Source: Bradyrhizobium sp. AUGA SZCCT0158
Lineage (GTDB): Bacteria; Pseudomonadota; Alphaproteobacteria; Rhizobiales; Xanthobacteraceae
Direction of reading: 5' to 3'
Length of the DNA: 64,000 nucleotides
Assembly (NCBI RefSeq): GCF_018130065.1
Contig: NZ_JAFCME010000021.1
Location: 47,209-111,208 of the forward strand
Part shown: positions 35,490 to 43,969 of the stretch, piece after piece
Position numbering within the stretch: the stretch's first letter is position 1
Layout of the letters: each line of letters begins with the position of its first letter
Notes under the pieces: generated by a model
The model's database searches: none
What the model saw: only the letters and a program-made list of their open reading frames with translations
Told to the model about the DNA's origin: nothing
Program-made: the position numbers and the translations under genes

Positions 35490-36911
35490 ATGAACCAGAA
35501 ATCAAACAGCACTCTTGTGGTGGTGACGAGCGCGGGATCGTTTCCGCTGTTGCGATATGTCGCCGCGCGCCATGCCCGCGAAGCACGGCCTTGTGCTTTT
35601 CTCTACATGGGGCCGAGGGATAATCTTTTTGAAAGAGTAACGGCGTCGGCAAACCACCTCGGCATTGAGGCCGTCGCATTCGAAGAAGTTCTCAATTCCG
35701 CAACCTCAGCCGCGACCGTCGGATTCGCCGGAGTGAAGCCTGCCCTCGTTAGAGCGCTGCTTCGGTCGTTGCGCATCGAGACACCACACGGCATCATGAA
35801 AGCTCTCGCGGGCCAACTGGCAGCGGCCGACGCCATACTCGACAGATTGAACCCAGCATCTGTTATCGTTGCCGAGAACGGCATTTCCGGACCTCTGGCA
35901 TTTCTCACCCGTGCCGAATCGCGCGGGATCATTTGCACCACGATTCCATATGGCAACGCGCGTCCCCACGATCTGGAGATCGACTTAGAGCGCAAGCGCC
36001 TTGCCGGCGAGCGCAACGAGCCAAATGGCCGGACGAAGTTGCTCATGCGGCTCATGATGCGTCATTGGATTAAAACCGGACGGGAAGCCGGCGCCACGAT
36101 GTTTCAGCCTCAGTATATCATTGCGATGGAAGCGATGGGTATCACGCTGAAGAATCCGTGGATCGTTCAGGGCGGCCCCATGAATATCCTGTGCGTCGAA
36201 AGCCAGGCGAGCTACGACCAGTATCTGCTTGAAGGTTTGCCGGTCGCAAAGCTGAAGCTGACCGGATCGCCGTATTGCGACGAAATGATCGACGCCGTCA
36301 AAACGGACCCAGTGTCGGCTGCCGCGCTGTTCAAACCTCATTTCATCGACGCCAGGAAACCTCGCATCCTGATCAGCTGGCCTCCGGACTACCATTCAAC
36401 CCATATCGGCAAGAGTGAATTCCAATCCTATGAAGAGATGACCACACGGTATATTTCGCTCCTCAAGACCCTTGATGGCTGCGAAATCACTTTCTCGATT
36501 CATCCTTCGGCCGGAGACATTGGGGAGCGGATGATGCGCGAAAACAACATCACTGCATCCAACGAGCATTTGGTGAGCTTGATTCCGAAGCACGACATCT
36601 TCATTTCATTTTTCTCAAGCGCGACGCGATGGGCCATCGCAGCAGGCAAGCCTATCGTCAACATCGACCTATACGGTCAAAAGCTTCCCAATTTCGCGCA
36701 CATGTCCGCTGTGCTTCATACGGAGACCCTTGCCGAGTTTTCGCAGGCCCTCGCGGGCCTCCTCGCGTCGGAGACGAAATACGGCGAATTTGCCCAGGCG
36801 CAAATTGATGCCGCTCCGCAGTTCGGCATAATGGACGGCCAGTGCGTCACGCGCATTATGTCGGAGATTGATCGAGCAACGACCGGCCGTGGAACTCCTG
36901 CTTGGTGGTGA
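35490..36911 (+). CDS. unrecognised GT-B-like transferase
   Basis: A 473-residue protein with an alpha/beta N-half (TLVVVTSAGSFPLLRYVAARH), KPRILISWPPDYHST, ITFSIHPSAGD and HDIFISFFSSATRWAIAAGK. The SATRWAI block matches that of the protein at 17.3 kb, so both probably belong to one uncharacterised family. The HP motif and a following Ser-rich acidic segment point to a GT-B sugar-nucleotide fold. The gene stands apart with 140-base gaps either side. A glycosyltransferase role is inferred, not shown. Confidence 0.58.
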   Translation: MNQKSNSTLVVVTSAGSFPLLRYVAARHAREARPCAFLYMGPRDNLFERVTASANHLGIEAVAFEEVLNSATSAATVGFAGVKPALVRALLRSLRIETPHGIMKALAGQLAAADAILDRLNPASVIVAENGISGPLAFLTRAESRGIICTTIPYGNARPHDLEIDLERKRLAGERNEPNGRTKLLMRLMMRHWIKTGREAGATMFQPQYIIAMEAMGITLKNPWIVQGGPMNILCVESQASYDQYLLEGLPVAKLKLTGSPYCDEMIDAVKTDPVSAAALFKPHFIDARKPRILISWPPDYHSTHIGKSEFQSYEEMTTRYISLLKTLDGCEITFSIHPSAGDIGERMMRENNITASNEHLVSLIPKHDIFISFFSSATRWAIAAGKPIVNIDLYGQKLPNFAHMSAVLHTETLAEFSQALAGLLASETKYGEFAQAQIDAAPQFGIMDGQCVTRIMSEIDRATTGRGTPAWW

Positions 36912-37036
36912 CAGCCATAAATCGTACCTCTCCAAGACCGGGGCGGAGCCAGCAATGACCGGCACGACAGCTGTTGACTGCTTGCCTGGCATTTGCCGAC
37001 GGGGTACTTACGCTTGTCTGAGGTCAGGGCACAAAG

Positions 37037-37753
37037 ATGACTAACGCCGAATACCGCAATCACACGCACTACATCGCAGAAGGCTGGAGCGAGGAGCCGA
37101 AAGAGTCGTTCAAGGAACTGCTCGGCATCGTCCGAGCCGAAGCGCCGAGTGCCTCAAGCATCCTGGACGTCGGGTGCGCTACAGGCGAATTGCTCGGATT
37201 TCTTTCGTCTCAACTTCCAAGCACAAAATGTTCCGGCGTCGATGTGACCGACGACCTGCTGATAGCCGCGCGGAGGAATCTCCCCGCAGCCGAGTTCGTC
37301 AATGCATCGGCCCTGGACCTGCCCGAGCGCTTTACGGAAACTTTCGATCTGACCTGCGCCATCGGCTGCATGTCGATTTTTGACGAAACCCAGATCGCAG
37401 CCTTTTGGAGCAACCTGTTTCGCGTAACCAGGCCCGGCGGGTTGATTGTAGTACTCTCGCCATTGAACGAGTTCGGTATTGACGCGATGATCAGGCATCG
37501 CAAGCGGCCGGGTGGAAGAGCGGCGCAGTGGGAGACCGGCTGGAACGTCTTTAGCAAGGAGACCATTGACGAGATTGTGGAAGCCAACGGGTCGTCATTG
37601 CAGTTGAAGCGCTTTCAGATCGCGATCGATCTAAAGCCCAAAGACGATCCTATCCGAACCTGGACGATAAAGACCGAGAGCCGGGATCGCCAATTGACGA
37701 ATGGCCTCAAGCTGCTGGTGGACCACTACTTCATGATCGCAAGAAAAGCCTAG
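37037..37753 (+). CDS. class I SAM-dependent methyltransferase
   Basis: A 238-residue methyltransferase with motif I ILDVGCATGELLGF (about residues 41-54), the acidic end of strand beta2 (CSGVDVTDD) and post-motif FDLTCAIGCMSIF. VTRPGGLIVVLSP follows as the usual post-III segment. No membrane segment. In this locus it most likely methylates a sugar hydroxyl of the surface polysaccharide. It converges on the asparagine synthase-like gene 27 bases downstream; no clear terminator hairpin was seen between them. Confidence 0.82.
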   Translation: MTNAEYRNHTHYIAEGWSEEPKESFKELLGIVRAEAPSASSILDVGCATGELLGFLSSQLPSTKCSGVDVTDDLLIAARRNLPAAEFVNASALDLPERFTETFDLTCAIGCMSIFDETQIAAFWSNLFRVTRPGGLIVVLSPLNEFGIDAMIRHRKRPGGRAAQWETGWNVFSKETIDEIVEANGSSLQLKRFQIAIDLKPKDDPIRTWTIKTESRDRQLTNGLKLLVDHYFMIARKA

Positions 37754-37780
37754 AGTCGATGCCCTGATCGTTCCACCGGG

Positions 37781-39754
37781 CTAGCGCGCGACGCCATGCC
37801 ACCTGTCCGCCCAACCCTGCGCCATCAGTACGTTCCAGAGCCAGAATCCGTGATTGCGTGACGTGTGCAGATGCTCATGCCAGATCCGGGTGACCAGCTC
37901 TGAATTGAACAGACCCTGCCGCTCGAGGCGATCGGGCGACAATAGATCCGAAGCCCACGGCCGAAGCGGCCCGCGCAGCCAGTCGTCCAGGGGAAGGCTA
38001 AACCCGGTCTTGGGGCGAACGGTTAATTTATCCGGAACGTGACGGTTGAGCACCTCCCTCACGATCCATTTGCCGCGCCCCTCCTTCACCTTCATGTCGG
38101 GAGGAAGCCGACAGCTGAATTCCGCGACGTCCTTGTCCAGAAACGGCACTCGCGTCTCGAGACCGACCGACATGGCGGCACGATCGACTTTCTGAAGGAT
38201 GTCGTCGGACAGATAACTCAACGCATCGGAGAGTGTCATGCGATCGAGCGGATCTAGTGGTTCTTCGATCTCGTGCATCTGGTCGTTAAACCAGCTGAGA
38301 GGCTCCGCACCTCCGACGATAACGGCCGCGGGATTGTCCTCGATCGAACTCAACCTTCGATACATCTCATCGAACGAGTGCGTGCCGAGAACCCGCACGA
38401 CCTTGACGATCTGATCACCCGCCCGCAGCACGCGATAGCGGGCGGGCAGAATCCTGCCCACGACGGCCGAGAGCATGTTGGCCGGTTCAGGCGCTATCGC
38501 GCCGAGGATACCGCCGAGGAGCCGCCTTGCCGGCCCCGGCAGCGAACCAAATCGGGCTTGCAGCCGCGAGCCCCAGACATGCCGGTTATACCCGCCAAAA
38601 AGTTCGTCTCCGCCGTCACCTGACAGCGAAACGGTCACGCTGCGCCGAGCCAGCATGGCAACCAGCAGGGTCGGAATTTGGGATGAATCGGCGAATGGTT
38701 CATCCGACATTTCCACCAAACGCGGAATGACGTCGCGGGCGTCGGACGGCGAGACGATCATCTCGGTATGGTCGGTCGTAAGATGACGCGCGACGCGACG
38801 CGCGTGATCCGCCTCGTTGAAGCCGGCTTCGGCGAAACCGATGGAGAACGTCTTGACTGGTCGCGACGACTGGCTTTGCATCAGCGCCACGATCGTGGAT
38901 GAGTCGATGCCACCCGACAGAAACGCGCCGAGCGGCACGTCGGATAGCAGCTGGCGCTTGGTCGCCAGCGACAAAAGTCGCTCCAGTTCGTCCGCTGCTG
39001 CAACCGGATCGTTCAGCCGTTGCTGCTGGCCTTTCACGACACAGTCGCGCATCGACCAGTAAGACCGGGGTTGAATGATCTCACCGGCGTGGGCACCCGA
39101 GGCAACCGTTATGAACGAGCCGGGGACGAGTTTCCTGAACCCCTCCCAGATCGTCCACGGCGCGGGTACATAGGCATAGCGCATGAAGGCCGTCATCGCA
39201 CGGCGGTCGATCGTCGGATGCCATTTGGGATGGGGCGAGAAGGCCTTGAGTTCGGAGGCGAACACAAAGTCCTGTCCGATCCAGCCGTAAAACAGCGGCT
39301 TCTCGCCGAAGCGATCCCGACACAGCGTCAATGTGCGATCGCGGGCGTCCCAGAGCCCAAAGGCGAACATGCCGTTGAAGCGCTTCAACGCGCCTTCGAT
39401 ACCCCAATGGCGGATTGCATAAAGCAGCGTCTCCGTGTCGGATGATCCGATCCAGCGGGGAGCACCGCCGCATGCCTCAAGCTCGCCGCGAATTTCCAGA
39501 TGGTTGTAGATTTCGCCGTTGAAGGTCACACTGAACCGGCCGCAATCGCTGTGCATCGGCTGGGCACCCGCCGCAGACAGATCCAGGATCGATAGCCGGC
39601 GATGACCGAGACAGATCCTGCCTTCTGGATCGGCCCATGTATCGCCCCGGTCAGGTCCGCGGTGCGCCAGCGTGGCCGTCATTGCGGCGACGCAATCGAT
39701 CAAGGCACTACCGCGATGCCCCCCCGGCCGAAAGACACCCGCTACGCCGCACAT
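37781..39754 (-). CDS. glutamine-dependent asparagine synthase-like amidotransferase (AsnB family), second copy
   Basis: A 657-residue protein: N-terminal glutaminase with Cys2 (MCGVAGVFRPGG), AHRGPDRGDT and VTFNGEIYNHLE, then the synthase domain with LSGGIDSSTIV and LSGDGGDELFGGYNR. The start at 39754 exposes Cys2; 120 upstream bases are open but overlap the acetyltransferase gene. It probably amidates a sugar acid and lies next to WbpD- and WbpB-like enzymes that make an amino-uronic acid. It differs from the copy at 21.5 kb throughout, so it is not a recent duplicate. Confidence 0.9.
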   Translation of the reverse strand: MCGVAGVFRPGGHRGSALIDCVAAMTATLAHRGPDRGDTWADPEGRICLGHRRLSILDLSAAGAQPMHSDCGRFSVTFNGEIYNHLEIRGELEACGGAPRWIGSSDTETLLYAIRHWGIEGALKRFNGMFAFGLWDARDRTLTLCRDRFGEKPLFYGWIGQDFVFASELKAFSPHPKWHPTIDRRAMTAFMRYAYVPAPWTIWEGFRKLVPGSFITVASGAHAGEIIQPRSYWSMRDCVVKGQQQRLNDPVAAADELERLLSLATKRQLLSDVPLGAFLSGGIDSSTIVALMQSQSSRPVKTFSIGFAEAGFNEADHARRVARHLTTDHTEMIVSPSDARDVIPRLVEMSDEPFADSSQIPTLLVAMLARRSVTVSLSGDGGDELFGGYNRHVWGSRLQARFGSLPGPARRLLGGILGAIAPEPANMLSAVVGRILPARYRVLRAGDQIVKVVRVLGTHSFDEMYRRLSSIEDNPAAVIVGGAEPLSWFNDQMHEIEEPLDPLDRMTLSDALSYLSDDILQKVDRAAMSVGLETRVPFLDKDVAEFSCRLPPDMKVKEGRGKWIVREVLNRHVPDKLTVRPKTGFSLPLDDWLRGPLRPWASDLLSPDRLERQGLFNSELVTRIWHEHLHTSRNHGFWLWNVLMAQGWADRWHGVAR

Positions 39755-39803
39755 GACGCTATCCGGGAAAGGTGACAACCGGCTGAAACGCTGAAAGTCA
39801 TGA

Positions 39804-40400
39804 TCACGGCGATGGCGCCAAAGTCCCGGAAGCCCGGTCCTCAACATATCGTTCGCCGCTTCGCTGGCAGACAAGATCGGGCCCGAGACGCTCGCCGTCC
39901 TTGCTCATCCAGCCAATGCGCCGCGACGGGTTCCCCACCATGAGAGCGAATGCAGGTACATCCTTGGTTACAACGGCGCCCGCTCCGATGAAGCAATACT
40001 CTCCCAGTCGGTGGCCGCAAACGATCGTTGCATTTGCACCAATGCTTGCGCCGCGGCCAACCGGTGTCGAGCGAAACTCATCCTTGCGGCTGATGCCCGC
40101 CCGCGGGTTGTTGACATTGGTGAAAACACAACTCGGTCCGCAGAATACCTCGTCGGCCAGCTCCACCCCCTGGTAGAGAGACACGTTGTTCTGAATCTTG
40201 CAGCCGTTACCAACCCTCACGCGGGGACCGATCATGGCGTTTTGACCAATCGAGCAGTTTTCGCCGATGATCGTGTCTGCAAGGACATGGCAAAAATGCC
40301 AAATCCGCGTCCCTCGCCCGATGAGGGCGCCGTCATCGACATAACTCGATACGTGAATCAAGGCGCCGGGAAAGCGCGGATCTTCACGCATCTCTTTCAT
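39804..40400 (-). CDS. hexapeptide N-acetyltransferase, WbpD/WlbB-like
   Basis: A 198-residue left-handed beta-helix acyltransferase. Hexapeptide units run from about residue 20 (IGRGTRIWHFCHV) to 150, with GENCSIGQNAMIGPRV, FTNVNNPRAG and IGANATIVCGHRLGEYCFIGAGAVVTKDV, all characteristic of WbpD/WlbB. These enzymes 3-N-acetylate UDP-2-acetamido-3-amino-glucuronate. ATG overlaps the WbpB-like stop by 4 bases. The aminotransferase (WbpE) of this route is not adjacent. Confidence 0.87.
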   Translation of the reverse strand: MKEMREDPRFPGALIHVSSYVDDGALIGRGTRIWHFCHVLADTIIGENCSIGQNAMIGPRVRVGNGCKIQNNVSLYQGVELADEVFCGPSCVFTNVNNPRAGISRKDEFRSTPVGRGASIGANATIVCGHRLGEYCFIGAGAVVTKDVPAFALMVGNPSRRIGWMSKDGERLGPDLVCQRSGERYVEDRASGTLAPSP

Positions 40401-41335
40401 GTGCCGATCCGCTTCTGTGCAGACGGGTGCACCGCGCCGCCCCGCTTCAGAGGATCGCTGCGAAACGCCGATACCACGCCGATCGACGAGCGCACCTCGT
40501 CCAGGCCAAAGCCGCGTCCTGCCATGATTTCCTGATAACTGCGGGTGTGCAGATCGGCGAATCCGTCCGAGAATTCGATTTCTTCACCATCGACGGTGAT
40601 GGACCGAAACGCTGTCCGGGCGCCTTTGGCCTTTTCCGGCAGGTCGTTGCGATCCACCGAAAGAAACCAACTGACATCGGCGCGCTCACACTCGAGAAAG
40701 CCCGCAGCTCGCTCCGGCTCTCTCAGATGCGCCTCGCTCCGTTTGGCAGCTCCAAACACAAAGCTCAGCATATCGAAGAGGTGCACGCCGATATTGGTTG
40801 CGACACCGCCGGATTTGGCGTCCTCACCCTTCCATGAAGTATGGTACCACCGCCCGCGTGAGGCGATATACGACAACTCGACCTGATGACGAATGCCGCT
40901 CTGCGCATATTTGCTGCGCAGCGCAACGATCGCGGGATGCAGTCTCAGTTGAAGTATCGTCGAGATGCGGCGGCCGGTCTCGCGCTCGATCTCGGCAAGA
41001 CCGTCGATGTTCCAGGGATTGAGGACCAGCGGCTTTTCGCAAATTGCGTCGGCTCCCGAGCGCAGCGCAAAACGGCAATGGGCGTCGTGCAGATGGTTGG
41101 GCGAACAGACAGACACATAGTCCACCTTCTCGCCACGCCGTCGCAATTTGTCGATATGCCGGTCGAAGCGTTCGAATTCGGTAAAAAAATGCGCGTCCGG
41201 AAAATGACTGTCGATGATTCCGACGGAATCGTTCGGATCGTAGGCTACCTTCAGGTCGCCACCGATCGCCTGAATGGCTTTCATATGCCGAGGCGCAACG
41301 TAACCGGCGGCTCCGATCAGCGCAAATGAGGTCAT
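40397..41335 (-). CDS. UDP-N-acetylglucosaminuronate 3-dehydrogenase-like protein (WbpB/WlbA-like, Gfo/Idh family)
   Basis: A 312-residue oxidoreductase: cofactor loop FALIGAAGYVAPRHMKAI, VSVCSPNHLHD, ICEKPLVLNP with the catalytic Lys, and ILQLRLHPAIVALR, a segment shared with WbpB/WlbA enzymes. These oxidise UDP-GlcNAcA at C3. ATG 41335 was chosen because family members start right before the FALIGAAGY strand; ATG 41350 is in frame five codons earlier. It is translationally coupled to the WbpD-like gene. The pair indicates a 2,3-diamino-uronic acid route. Confidence 0.85.
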   Translation of the reverse strand: MTSFALIGAAGYVAPRHMKAIQAIGGDLKVAYDPNDSVGIIDSHFPDAHFFTEFERFDRHIDKLRRRGEKVDYVSVCSPNHLHDAHCRFALRSGADAICEKPLVLNPWNIDGLAEIERETGRRISTILQLRLHPAIVALRSKYAQSGIRHQVELSYIASRGRWYHTSWKGEDAKSGGVATNIGVHLFDMLSFVFGAAKRSEAHLREPERAAGFLECERADVSWFLSVDRNDLPEKAKGARTAFRSITVDGEEIEFSDGFADLHTRSYQEIMAGRGFGLDEVRSSIGVVSAFRSDPLKRGGAVHPSAQKRIGT

Positions 41336-41449
41336 TGTGCCCACTAACATTCAACGGTTCAACGTTGGTATTTCCAGCAAGCCGCAGTCGGGACCGCGGC
41401 GCTCTCCAAGCCGATTAAGGTAGCTTTGCGGGACATTCGCGCTTGCCCT

Positions 41450-41965
41450 TTAGGCCGCCGCGACCATATCCGCCTCGATCGAGACCCGGACCTTTCGCCC
41501 CAGCAAATCAAGCAGGATTGCAATGCGATCGCGATCACCCAGGCCGTCGAACAACCCAAGATTATCGGCAAAAGCACCCGCGAGTACCCGGACCTTCTCA
41601 CCAACCGAAAACTGCGGCCGCCGATCCAGTTTTACGAAGCCGCGTTGATCCTCACGCGATCTGAGCATGCAGAGCACCTGCTCCGCAACAGGCACAGGGC
41701 TTGGACCGTTCGTGACAAGATGCGACACACCGAAGGTGGATTGAACTGCGCGCCAACGCTGAGTGGCGATGTTGATTTGCACAAACAGATAGCGCGGAAA
41801 TAAGGGTGCAGCGACCTTTTCAATCTTCCCGGCGTGACTGCGATTCTTCAAGTACCGCGGCAGATAGGTTTCAAATCCCTGGCGGATCAGGTTGCGCGCG
41901 GCCTTCGTCTCCGAATTCACCCGGGTTTGAACGACATACCAATGGCTATCGTTGACTTCGTTCAT
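41450..41965 (-). CDS. NusG/RfaH-like transcription antiterminator
   Basis: A 171-residue protein with the NusG N-terminal domain (WYVVQTRVNSETKAARNL, LFPRYLFVQI, STFGVSHLV) and a C-terminal KOW-like domain (GEKVRVLAGAFADNLGLFDGL). It is a specialised paralogue of the RfaH/UpxY kind that lets RNA polymerase read through long polysaccharide operons. ATG overlaps the stop of the winged-helix regulator by 4 bases. It is a good candidate for controlling the long transcripts of this window. No ops/JUMPstart-type recruitment site was recognised by eye. Confidence 0.9.
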   Translation of the reverse strand: MNEVNDSHWYVVQTRVNSETKAARNLIRQGFETYLPRYLKNRSHAGKIEKVAAPLFPRYLFVQINIATQRWRAVQSTFGVSHLVTNGPSPVPVAEQVLCMLRSREDQRGFVKLDRRPQFSVGEKVRVLAGAFADNLGLFDGLGDRDRIAILLDLLGRKVRVSIEADMVAAA

Positions 41966-42603
41966 TGCAATTCACCTCGGCGATCGGCTGCGTTTATACC
42001 CAGCAATCCTGGAACGAGCACGTGTTCAAGCCCATAGCGCTCCACGGCCCGATCGAATGATTGGCGGGCGTTGACCAAATCGGTGATGACCACCGCATCG
42101 AATGGAGCCGAGACCTCCGCAAAATCCGATACCACTTTTACGCCGGCAAAAAGTCCCCGCGCATCTGCGCTCTTGTCAACGACCGCAACAATCGAGACCC
42201 CGCAGTCCACCGCACACAGAACGGCAATCTCGGCCAAGTCCGACTTTCCAAAAAGTACTAGATTGTGAAATTCGCGCTCCTTCGCCAATTCAAACGATCG
42301 CGCGCAATCCGCCTTGGCCTGCCTAAAAAAGGAAAACGAATACGACAGGTATTCCACGGTCAGCCGCGACTTTTCAGCGAAGCCTTGCGGTGTCAGGTAA
42401 TAGGCGTAACGCCGCGCTGGAGCCTGGCTTACTTTGACGAGGCCCTTCTTGATACAGCGTTTCAGGTAGGCATTGACGAGACCAAGCGCGATTCCCAGCT
42501 CTTCCGCGATACGGCGCTGCGACCCTGCGCCGTCGTCGACAGACTTAAGGAGATTGAGGACGATCCTTTCGTCCTCTGCACTATCGCTTAACGTACGGTC
42601 CAT
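41962..42603 (-). CDS. winged-helix (MarR-type) polysaccharide-locus regulator
   Basis: A 213-residue protein. The N-terminus carries a winged helix-turn-helix (GSQRRIAEELGIALGLVNAYLKRCIKKGLVKV, residues about 27-60) of the type seen in EPS-associated MarR-family regulators. The C-terminal half (about 110-205) looks like a Rossmann-type ligand-binding fold (LVLFGKSDLAEIAVLCA, SIVAVVDKSADA, AVVITDLVNA). It may sense a sugar nucleotide and is coupled to the NusG-like gene. A 19-bp inverted repeat lies in its promoter region and suggests autoregulation. Confidence 0.82.
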   Translation of the reverse strand: MDRTLSDSAEDERIVLNLLKSVDDGAGSQRRIAEELGIALGLVNAYLKRCIKKGLVKVSQAPARRYAYYLTPQGFAEKSRLTVEYLSYSFSFFRQAKADCARSFELAKEREFHNLVLFGKSDLAEIAVLCAVDCGVSIVAVVDKSADARGLFAGVKVVSDFAEVSAPFDAVVITDLVNARQSFDRAVERYGLEHVLVPGLLGINAADRRGELQ

Positions 42604-42626
42604 GAATGCACCCTAATGGATGGTCG

Positions 42627-42656
42627 TCGATACCACGTTCACGGCGTGAACGTCAA
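42627..42656 (-). promoter_or_regulatory. promoter with candidate operator for the winged-helix regulator
   Basis: Read on the minus strand, TTGACG (42656-42651) and TATCGA (42632-42627) are separated by 18 bases, a plausible sigma-70-type -35/-10 pair about 24 bases before the regulator start. Between them lies a perfect inverted repeat: ACGTTCAC, GGC, GTGAACGT (42635-42653 on the plus strand). A repressor bound there would block the promoter. Site identity is inferred from position and symmetry. Confidence 0.55.
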
Positions 42657-43006
42657 GCCGACACAATATCAAGAGAAGCATCTATCCTATTGAAATTTCT
42701 ACCATTTTCACGCGAAGTCAGGAAAGATTACCCTGATCGGGTAAAATGAACTCGTCTTGGTTGTGCCCACGTCAATAACGTCATCAGCAGCCCGACCACC
42801 TTTCAGCAAGCCACTACAGCGCGATTGCTCACGGATCGGGGCGACTTTCATTTTGTGCCAGTACCACGGATTACCGCCCGGTTTTGCACGCCAAAGTCGG
42901 CTCGAATTGCCATATCGCCTCAGCCATCTCCCGCGTGCTGCGCAGCTTGACCGACCCCTTCTCCATCCAATAGACACGCGCCTATTCTGCGTACTCACTG
43001 CCCGAA
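42657..43006. other. intergenic region between divergent regulator and methyltransferase genes
   Basis: About 350 bases without a convincing gene. Open frames of about 95 codons exist on both strands, but neither shows a recognisable domain. The plus-strand frame includes the string TSITSSAARPP, which recalls translated decayed intergenic repeats common in Bradyrhizobium genomes (from memory). It presumably also holds the promoter of the downstream methyltransferase, but no clear -35/-10 pair was found. Confidence 0.4.
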
Positions 43007-43861
43007 ATGGCTGCCATGAACGACGTCACGCGAAACATTGATCACGATGTCGCGGCCGGGTTTGGGCATGAATGGTCGACCTTCCGTCAGAGCGAGGCCG
43101 AATTTTCATCTTTGGACCGCGAGGCGATCTTCCAGTCCTATTTTCGTATCTTTCCGTGGAACGAGCTCCCCCCAAACCCAGTCGGCATTGACGTCGGTTG
43201 CGGCAGCGGGCGCTGGTCGGTGATGGTCGCACCGAAAGTCGGCCATCTTCATGTGCTCGACGCAAGTGAAGATGCCCTTGCCGTCGCGCGAGCAAATCTC
43301 GCCGACACCGCCAACGTCAGCTTTCATCTTGCAAGCGTCGGTGATATCCCGCTCCAGGACAATTCCCTCGATTTCGCCTACTCGCTGGGGGTCTTGCATC
43401 ACGTCCCGGATACGGCCGCTGCGATTCGGGCAGTCGCCGCCAAGCTCAGGGTTGGCGCGCCGTTCTTGATCTACCTTTACTATGCGCTGGACAATCGTCC
43501 TCGGTGGTACCGCGCGATGTGGCGCCTCAGCAATGTCTTCCGGATGATCATTTCACGATTGCCGCCAGCGCTACGGCTCATCATCAGCCAGCTCATCGCG
43601 GTTATCGTCTATTGGCCGCTGGCGCGTTCTGCCGCGCTGGTCGAGCGCGCAGGATTCTCTCCTGCAGCCATTCCACTCGAGTCCTACCGTCATCGAAAAT
43701 TCTACGTGATGCGCACCGACGCTTACGACCGGTTTTGCACCACACTTGAGCAGCGATTTACGCGGCAACAGATAGAACAAATGTTAGCCGGCGCCGGGTT
43801 TGGCGACATAGGCTTTTCCGACAACGTACCCTACTGGTGTGCGGTCGGAAGAAAACGCTGA
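43007..43861 (+). CDS. class I SAM-dependent methyltransferase
   Basis: A 284-residue methyltransferase with motif I GIDVGCGSGRWSVMV (about residues 63-77), HVLDASEDALAVAR, and LDFAYSLGVLHHVPDT. A hydrophobic/basic stretch (about residues 165-215, RMIISRLPPALRLIISQLIAVIVYW) suggests membrane association, unlike the methyltransferase at 37.0 kb. ATG 43007 or the ATG three codons later could be the start. It may methylate a lipid-linked glycan or a sugar. The gene heads a rightward unit with the ligase/polymerase candidate. Confidence 0.83.
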   Translation: MAAMNDVTRNIDHDVAAGFGHEWSTFRQSEAEFSSLDREAIFQSYFRIFPWNELPPNPVGIDVGCGSGRWSVMVAPKVGHLHVLDASEDALAVARANLADTANVSFHLASVGDIPLQDNSLDFAYSLGVLHHVPDTAAAIRAVAAKLRVGAPFLIYLYYALDNRPRWYRAMWRLSNVFRMIISRLPPALRLIISQLIAVIVYWPLARSAALVERAGFSPAAIPLESYRHRKFYVMRTDAYDRFCTTLEQRFTRQQIEQMLAGAGFGDIGFSDNVPYWCAVGRKR

Positions 43862-43969
43862 AATGACCGAAATTGCTTGCCCATCAACACTCCTATCCGG
43901 CAACATTGCCCGGGATCACACGAAACTCGTCGTTTTCCGCCTGAAATCCACGGAGCATTTTGCGGAGTC

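Noticed and set aside
36912..37036. Sigma-54 promoter (TGGCA...TTGC) before the methyltransferase
   Set aside because: The GG and GC elements are too close together for the required -24/-12 spacing.
42635..42653. LexA-type operator
   Set aside because: Alphaproteobacterial LexA sites are direct GTTC/GAAC repeats with seven-base spacing, not this symmetric arrangement.
42757..43041. Small plus-strand frame of 94 codons before the methyltransferase
   Set aside because: No recognisable domain or ribosome-binding site; looks like non-coding or decayed sequence.
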